A DNA stretch of 64,000 nucleotides from Serpula lacrymans var. lacrymans S7.9. Its lineage: Eukaryota; Basidiomycota; Agaricomycetes; Boletales; Serpulaceae. Position 1 is the stretch's first letter. Each line of letters begins with the position of its first letter. The position numbers and the translations under genes are program-made. Shown here piece after piece: positions 57,049 to 64,000 of this stretch. The notes below the pieces were generated by a model. That model made no database searches, had not been told where the DNA came from, and saw only the letters and a program-made list of their open reading frames with translations. The DNA lies in contig NW_006763306.1 of assembly GCF_000218685.1 (NCBI RefSeq), forward strand, positions 244,835 to 308,834. The letters are read 5' to 3'.

Positions 57049-60000
57049 CTAAGATGCTAATCCAAAAGCGTGATGATCAATAAATTTGTTGACATAGAAT
57101 GATGCAAAAGCATCAAGTGAGTTATGAAACAATATCTGCTGGGGAATGCTGTCGTCACCGAAAACAGGAAGGAGATGCGTGGCTCGTAGGATACAGTCAA
57201 GGTGGATCACCTCAGTTGTTGGTGATAGGCCCTCATTGAAGTCTGGACGGACCATCCAGATACCGATGAGGTTGTTGGGCTCTTCTTGGACTTTTGAGAA
57301 CCAGTGCACTAATGCACATGGGTAGAGTACATCCAGGAAAGGTGAAAGAAAAAAACAGTAGGATGTGGACAACATCCAATCCCTGCATCCCAGTCCCTCT
57401 CGACAAAGACACAGTCATGCCGAGAAGGTCCTCTCCACCATGATGGAGAAGCACATATAGTTTCTTGATGCATACCTCTGAGTCCACTTTCATCACTTGG
57501 GGCATAGAACATGGCTGTAGCTGAGTGAAATACCAATATCTTTGCGTTGAGTGACCCGGCTGGACAATTGGAAAGGATGATGTTGGCTGCACATGGTGCA
57601 TCAGAATCATGTAGATGTTGCTGATTATATAAAAATCTTTGGACAAGCTCGACCAGCCTTGGCTAGTCAAGCTGCTTCTCTAGTTGGTCCAGTGTCCGTG
57701 CATATCCTTGCTCTGCAATTTCAGATTAGTGGGTAAATTAAACTAGAAAAAAAAAACTTACTTTGAGTTCAAGCAAGCTGAACATGTGCCACAGTAGGTG
57801 GCCCTAAAACCGGACCGCTTTCAAGATCACCAGTGTTGATATTGACGCCACCTTCTACAGCAGCCTGAGGGCTCATAATATTTCCAGAGAGCATGCCACA
57901 CTCTATAAAATCGACTCGCAAGGCTGCAAGTTTGTCAAGCCTTTGGTTTGTGAGTAGCATTTGCCCAAGTGCATTATAACGGTTGGAACGGCGCCATGGC
58001 TCTTTGACAGCCTTAATGTGTTTGGATTTGGTGATGGACGAACACAGTCCGTTTCGGGCACCAAACATTCATATCAATATGATGTAATGGACTAAAGAAT
58101 GTTGCCTAGGAAGAGAGAATCCGTTAGGTCACACCCCAGTGGTCTGAAACACAGTGCAGTATTGATGGAAACAATCAAGGGCATCTTGGATGCGTGTCAG
58201 TGTGGTCTTGTTGTGAGCATTCCGTTGAACTAAGTAACAAAACTCAAGATATGCCCGAAAAGTTTTTGTCACATCAGGTGGAACATGTCTTTCAATTGCG
58301 GGGAGGTAGACCTGTAAAGTTAGCGTTGTAAGCTATCATCTTAGACTAGAAATGAAAATTATTTAATAACCTTCATTAACACTTTGGAATTGTTGCCAGT
58401 CCATTGCTTGAACCCACATCCTTCGGGAAATCTGCGCAAGCCAGGAAATGATAGAGCTGCAGCAATGCTACATATAAGACTGTCAGAAAAATGAAAAACT
58501 GTAATAAAAAATGGGAATAATGTACCGCCGGTCTATACTGTCCATGATCTCTTCTGCACAACCCTTTCCATGTGTCTGCATCAAATAGTCTTCAACCCAG
58601 CTAACCAAATGATCTTTGAATGTTCCTTTTATCACTTGATGAAGCAAATCGGGTGCCAGAAGTTTGTGGATGTTAGCTTGAGGAAAGCTGTTTGTGAATG
58701 GCTACAGGTGATTTTTTAGCAGTAGATTCAGGAGATGTTGAAAAGGAATGAAGGATAGTCATGTCGAGAAAAGGATGGAGGGTAGTCACACTCGAACAAG
58801 GTAAGAAGGTTATAAAGCAGGGGTAATAGATTCATGAGATGTCAAAAAAGGATAAAGGGTTTACTCATCATTTACTAACCACAAGGTCACCCACTATTCC
58901 ATATTTATCCCATAAGACGTCAAGGCCGAATACATTGGTCAATGCTTCACTATACTTTTGTGAACGTCTTTTGCCTTCACCGTCAAGATTATTTGGGAGT
59001 GCTATACAACTGTCAAACACTTTAGATATAATGCCATTGAATTATAAAAAAACAACAACTCACTGCGCACACCAGCCTTGAACAATACAGGCTAAAAGTG
59101 CTTGCTCTGGATAGTCTGCAATATATAGCCCAAGTCCATAGATTGCACGTCAAAAGTGGCCATCTGAACACTGTATTACTGTAGGAGTTGTCATAGATGG
59201 TTTAAGGTCCTGTAAAATCTGTGATAATAATGTGTGAAAGAGTTGTCGGCGGAATTTTCAAAATGTTGCATTGTTAGTGTGTTTCTTATCAGCTGGAACT
59301 ACAGTTAGTTTATTGAATTCAAAAGCATAATGAATAGCATACTTTTTGGGATTGCAAGAAATCCTAGAAGGGCAACAGCATTTTGGTGTGCACGCCGTAC
59401 ATTGTTGTGCACATTCCCCACTGAGACATAAAGAGGGTAATACTCATTGTGGCCTGTAGCAACTGAAACTGTGGTTTTGTTGCTGCCAAGGATAATTGGT
59501 ACGACCATTTCCCCATGAGTAATTGGGTCTTCAGCAATCTTATCAGCTTGAGTCCATGCCCAGTCGCCAGACATGAAGTCCTTGAATTGACATTTTCTGT
59601 CTGCATCAAACTTGCAAAGAGGTGCATAATCTATCTCATCTTGAAGTCTGGATTTGAAAGCATCTTGCGTACAATAGTGTCTGAGCTACGGAACCAGACA
59701 TCATGGGAATCAGTCATCCATGACGGGTAGATGCTTCTGGGACATCTCCATTGTACGACAATGAAAATGATTCCCATGGTATCCCACCCAGTGGTATTGC
59801 ATCAATGGTTCGGTACAAGTCTTGGCTATCTGTGAAGGGAATTTCTCCATTGGTGAGTCCATTCTTGAGAAGTGACACCTTCCACAGGTTGGAGAGTGTG
59901 TCAATATCACCGGCTGACATCTGTGTTTTCTTATATAGAAACTCGGAGGTTTCAAATTCAATGTGATCACAATATGGGGTCCAGTCAGTTGGGGATGGAT

Positions 60001-60355
60001 GTTGAGGAGAGATGGGTGCAGCTCCAGGAGCTATATCATGACCAAATTTGTTGCATGGCCTGCCTGTAGTAGATATCAGTTATGTGGTCCTTACAATGCA
60101 ATAAATCAGAACACACACCATTCAACAAAGGGTGGTATTCAACTTCATGTGGCCAATCTTCACCAGTTTGAAGCTATGGCCCATCCTCATCTTGTGCTTG
60201 TGGTAAGTTGTCTTGGTCTTGGTCTGCAATAATGGGCTCAGATCCGGTAAAATGTGGATGGAAAGCGTGTAGGTGCTGTGTGAGACCTGAAGAGTTTCAA
60301 AACTAACATTTACATCTGAGAGCTTTGCAGGACAGAGGCCGGGAGTGTTGATATT
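57049..60355 (-). pseudogene. Plavaka/KDZ-type transposase with C2H2 zinc finger, decayed
   Basis: On the minus strand: a degenerate N-terminal C2H2 finger (CKALRC...SSGLTQHLHAFH, about 60350-60260), then HEVEYHPLLNG, an intron at about 60065-60118, QMSAGDIDTLSNLWKVSLLK, IPLGGIPWESFSLSYNGD, and the well-conserved core SGDWAWTQADKIAEDPITHG with VPIILGSNKTTVSVATGHNE and NVHNNVRRAHQNAVALLGFL (59580-59330). Then follow PSMTTPTVIQCSDGHF, LYIADYPEQALLACIVQGWC, and a C-terminal block GPSRHDCVFVERD... ending NKFIDHHAFGLAS-stop at 57049. In-frame TGA codons replace Arg codons at about 59265 and 59173, and several frame changes exist. The family is abundant in Agaricomycetes; assignment rests on recall of its conserved core. 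Confidence 0.82.
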
Positions 60356-60575
60356 GCCAACTGGGCTGAGTTCTTGGTACTATAGCAGGAGCTATTTCTT
60401 GTGTCCAAATAGTAAGTTTTGAGGGAAAATTAGTGAGGAAATAATATTGTGTGACTATAGTATAGCATTTAGCCTCAGTGAAAAAAAACACCCTGTTTAC
60501 TACTAGTACTCACCTCAATTCAGCAGCCCCAAGCTACATCTTCACTCTTGTCAACATCCCCGTCACAAAAATGCA
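60356..60575. other. intergenic region between divergent transposon genes
   Basis: This short gap presumably carries the bidirectional promoter of the transposase and accessory genes; no clear TATA pair is seen. Confidence 0.4.
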
Positions 60576-63060
60576 ATGAATCGCCCAGTAACCTGTGCTA
60601 AAAATGCGGACCAGCGCCCTGGTCTAATTCTGCTTGACACACAAACAAAAAAGCGAACTCAGACTTAGATGGCTGAAGCATTGGCAAAACAGAAACTTAC
60701 TGCTGAGGAGACAGAGCGGGCCCTCAGGCTATTGCTATTGCAGCAATCAAAGATTCACAAGCAGCGGAGGATGTCGACAACTCAATGTTGATCCTCCCTC
60801 CCTCCAAGCGCATCTCAGTGCATCCCAGTAGTACACACTCAAAGACTCCTCCCCCATCTCAACCAAAATGTTGCCTAATCCGCCGAGAAAGCACACAGCA
60901 TGTACCCAATAGTGAGGAAGAAAGTTTGTCCAGTGATTATGGCATGGAGGTGGATGAAACTGGATCCCAGCCTACTATTGAAGATATAGGATCCCAGTCT
61001 GTTGAAGACATGAGATCTCAGCCATATCTGAATTTTGATGCAGATTCCAACATAGAAGTCAGTGTAGGCTCACCAGAAGTCAATTCTGCACTTACCACAG
61101 GCAGTCAAGCTATTTGTGAGCCGATCAACAAGGACCAGCCGCTGCAGCCAGTGCAGAAGAAAAAAAATAGGGCAAGGGCCCTGATCATTGAGTCCAGCAA
61201 CGAAGAAATGGAGCAACCTAAGAAGAGGAAGAAAGACAACAGCAGGGAGGCTGTCAAGGCGCTAAGGAAGCAGCTAACTGCCTCAAACAGTCCTGTGGTG
61301 GGAAATTGTATGGCTAAATCTGGTGTTTCTGATGGCAAGCAGAAGCCGCGTGATAGGTCTGTCACCTTATTCAGACCTCCATCAAACTATACTGACATAT
61401 TTTTTGCTCCTATCACTCCACTGCTATCATGCTCTTGCCACTAACTGAAACCACACTATTCTATCACAGCATCTCATCCACCACTGCTACCATCAGAGAC
61501 TTGGAGGCCCCAAAACTCAAGGGTCTAGTCAACAACTGGGCTTCAAAGGTCGCTATGTGCAAGAACAATTAATGGAGCAAGTTTAAACTCTACTGGCAGA
61601 GGATCATCTCAGGCTGCCAGCCATGCTTCCATCTTATCAAAAATCTCAAGCACTCAAACCATGCAAACATTGGTCACATCTGAGTCACTATGTTCAAAAC
61701 AGCCACAACTGCAAGAAGATAACACTATATACCATGATAGCAGTTTTGAGGACAAGGATGAAAGTGAAGAATGTGCAGCAATAACTGGGAAGCAAAGGAC
61801 AGATAATTTGGTATGTCTCCACTCACATATCCATGGTTAACTTGACCATCAAATATAATTCTCGCAGAAGATGATCAAAATTGAAGAAAATACCCTTATC
61901 ACTAAGCTCACCAAGGCAAAAAACAGCGATCTGCCCCAAGGATGTCTTCAAGGAAATTGGTGGCGCTCTGTCTTCGTACCAACATACAAGAAATTGTTGG
62001 GAACAACTGAGAATCCCTGGATGGCAAGTGATCACAAGTCCTTGGAAGCTATCCAGGCTACCTGGAATACCATCTATCCAGATATCAAGTATAGGGTCAC
62101 TCTGAATGACGCTGTCTGCAGTGTAGTAAGCTCTTTATTTTCTATTATAGCACTTACATTGAGCCAGATTTCAGCACCTACAAAGCACGTCAAGAATTCT
62201 CAAAATCAATGGTTAGCGATCTTGCATTTTTATATGCAAATCTTGGCAACAAAATATCTGTGAGTTTTACCGGTGTAATAATTGTCTATTCACGTGCTAA
62301 TCTAAATTAATTTACAAGGATTATCAGGGGATATTTCAATCACCATTTATCTTACAGACATTCGCGCCCCACCTCAACTCAATCAATGGCACTATCAATG
62401 TTGAGGCCCTTTGCGAACCTGGTACACATGAACAATCCTCAGACACAGATAAATTCCCACCTCTAGGCACCCTAGCAATGTTGGCCGCAGCTGTACATTT
62501 CTTGCTGCTGTTAAAATTCAAATCTTCTAACTGTTGTTCTAGGTTGAGCGAATTCTGACTTTGTGCAAATCATGAAGTTCATTGGGAGCCCAAGATTCAA
62601 CGCTCGGGCTAGGCAAAACTGATCAAATCTTATCTTAAGCCCATCCCAAAACTCAACAAGGCGACGGGCAAAGAAACCAGCAGCCATGGGAATTTCTCAG
62701 AAACTAACTGGGGTACAGTGACACGGAACTATCATACCTCTATGAAGAAGCTCCAGCTGGGCACACTTGAAGACATTGTGGAACAAGCCCAGGTATATGT
62801 GAAAGGGAGTTCTCGGTGTGGTTCTGAGGGGGACAGCAATGAGGTTGATCCTTGCACCTGCCTTATGGATATTTATTCACAGCATGTTCAGACTCACACC
62901 CCGCTCATTTTGTTTGTTGCAGCTAATCAGTATACCAATCCACTGGTCATTTTGTCTGAGTATGTACATGAATGTTTGCTTTCTTGCTATCAATGTTATA
63001 ATAAGATATGCTTTTGGTACATTTTAAGATCTCTCAAGATACTTCTAAGGAATATTTTTT
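60576..63060 (+). pseudogene. transposon accessory gene (basidiomycete hypothetical family), decayed
   Basis: Starts MNRPVTCAKNADQRPGLILL, a short N-terminal motif I have seen on hypothetical proteins of Agaricomycetes, with TAG soon after (about 60667) and further stops. A Lys-rich, acidic middle part follows (60785-61440: VQKKKNRARALIIESSNEEM, PKKRKKDNSREAVKALRKQL), suggesting a nuclear protein. A C-terminal domain is spread over exons: MIKIEENTLITKL, LGTTENPWMASDHKSLEAIQ, YPDIKYRVTLNDAVCSV, then ARQEFSKSMVSDLAFLY, DYQGIFQSPFILQTFAPHLN, LGTLAMLAAAVERIL and NWGTVTRNYHTSMKKL. Introns with GT/AG ends are visible at about 61810-61866, 62125-62147 and 62260-62320. Molecular function is unknown. 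Confidence 0.6.
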
Positions 63061-63275
63061 AAGCTGCTATAAGCGTCAATAGAATTTTGAAGGTGTTTTT
63101 GTAACACTTTCAAGATGAATTAAAGACGGTTCTAAGCTGGTTCTAAGAATAAAGTAAGCATGAAATAAGGAAGTTTCAGAAATTGCACCTGCTTATTTTG
63201 TCTTATCCGGTCTTTGCGTGAGTGAATCTCAGCATCAGTTTAAGCCAAAAAAGAGACTTTAAGACGCATCAAAGG

Positions 63276-63306
63276 CACTCAAAGAAAAATGCACCTTTCC
63301 TGATGG
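63276..63306. repeat. right terminal inverted repeat (31 bp)
   Basis: Begins CACTCAAAGAAAAATGCACC and ends CTGATGG. It is the perfect reverse complement of the rejoined left end. Confidence 0.85.
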
Positions 63307-64000
63307 GTCCGAGTAGGCCCGGAGTCAGATTGATCTTTGAGGTCCAACTTGTAGACACCAAACTTGATCAGGAAATTGGGAAGAGTACTACTCTTGGACA
63401 GCTGTTGGCATCAGTACATATGGAAAGGGAGAGTGATATGGTTTGCTTACCAGCCACCAATGGAGTAGACCAACAGATGTGTAAGCTTCTGCCCCAAGGA
63501 TAATTGTGAGAAAGTGTCACAAAGGGTTGAACAAAGTCTCTCTATGTCAGAACTGTGACCTTCAGAGTTTGGAGGTGTGCTGTGGGAGCAGAACAGAGTA
63601 CAAGGTTGGGAGTCGGCTTAGCTTGTGAACTAGGCCCTTTGGCAGACCTTATTCCCTAACTTGATGGAGTGAATGAGGGGAGAGTGGAGGATGAAAGTAG
63701 AGTGGAGTAAAGGTCTTTCTGTAACAACCAAGAGTTATTTGCTCTGGCGCACACAGGAACACACTATAAAGAAGATGATGGGGAGTGGCTACCCCTTAGG
63801 CTGCAGTGAGTTAGTTGTGCTAGACAACAGGAGGACTCGCTGAGGAGTCTCGATGTATTGCTCCTGTATATATACTAAAATACATGAGGTACTGTACAGT
63901 TGTAAATAAAGTTTATAGTCCGATGTCTAGCATGTGACCTGTCACATGGTGAGCCTAGACACTGGTCAGGTGATGTGTCACATGACTGGTCATGTGACTA
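63307..64000. other. unassigned flank, possible LTR-like promoter
   Basis: No gene recognised. A TATAAAG at about 63765, TATATATAC near 63870, AATAAAG near 63906 and repeated GTCACATG/CATGTGAC palindromes at 63932-63998 resemble the U3 regions of the gypsy LTRs in this window. The end of the window prevents testing for a paired LTR. Confidence 0.35.

Larger units (their letters stand above)
51360..63306. mobile_element. Plavaka/KDZ-type DNA transposon relic, about 6.5 kb, split by a nested copia
   Basis: The ends are a perfect 31-bp inverted repeat. The right end is 63276-63306. The left end is 51360-51379 joined to 56770-56785 once the copia and its duplicated CATTT are removed. It carries a minus-strand transposase pseudogene and a divergent plus-strand accessory pseudogene. 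Subterminal regions on both sides are rich in CTTAG/CTAAG/TTAAGA motifs. Without the copia the length is about 6.5 kb. No clear target-site duplication is visible outside the ends. Confidence 0.78.

Overview
The window is nuclear DNA of a filamentous basidiomycete, most likely an Agaricomycete. Coding regions are cut by many short (about 50-70 nt) GT-AG introns. Housekeeping genes of fungal type (Hos3, Kre33, PMI, GGC1, MetAP2, Jen1-like) sit beside transposon families typical of mushroom-forming fungi. I did not assign a species.

Layout. 1-2584: 5' part of a Ty1/copia element on the minus strand, cut by the window edge. 2585-5600: decayed type-B carboxylesterase gene (minus), the left arm of an inverted duplication. 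6072-33139: gene-rich block with a DUF2235 hydrolase (-), Hos3-like histone deacetylase (+), phosphomannose isomerase (-), mitochondrial ribosomal protein S7 (+), mitochondrial GTP/GDP carrier GGC1 (+), Jen1-like carboxylate transporter (-), Kre33/NAT10 RNA cytidine acetyltransferase (-), two paralogous secreted alpha/beta hydrolases (+) on either side of methionine aminopeptidase 2 (-), and a voltage-gated K+ channel (+). 34082-40862: a complete, very young Ty3/gypsy chromovirus (-). 40863-46800: gene-poor, AT-rich DNA with a gypsy relic, a tandem repeat, a MITE and a PIF1-type helicase relic. 46800-49800: right arm of the inverted duplication, a second decayed esterase. 51360-63306: a Plavaka/KDZ-type DNA transposon relic with 31-bp terminal inverted repeats, a minus-strand transposase pseudogene and a divergent plus-strand accessory pseudogene. 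A complete but dead copia element (51380-56769) lies inside its left terminal repeat. 63307-64000: no gene recognised.

The gene block is ordinary metabolism and information processing, with no operon-like logic. The accessory interest lies in the mobile elements. The copia family carries far more CTCC-NN-GGAG palindromes than expected, three or four of them phased at 20-21 bp in the LTR promoter. The gypsy element appears to use Tf1-style self-priming and a -1 frameshift exactly at the gag stop. The DNA transposon's ends are recognisable only after removing the nested copia. The esterase pair was duplicated in inverted orientation and each copy then decayed by different splice-site lesions. 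All gene functions come from reading motifs; no database search was run.
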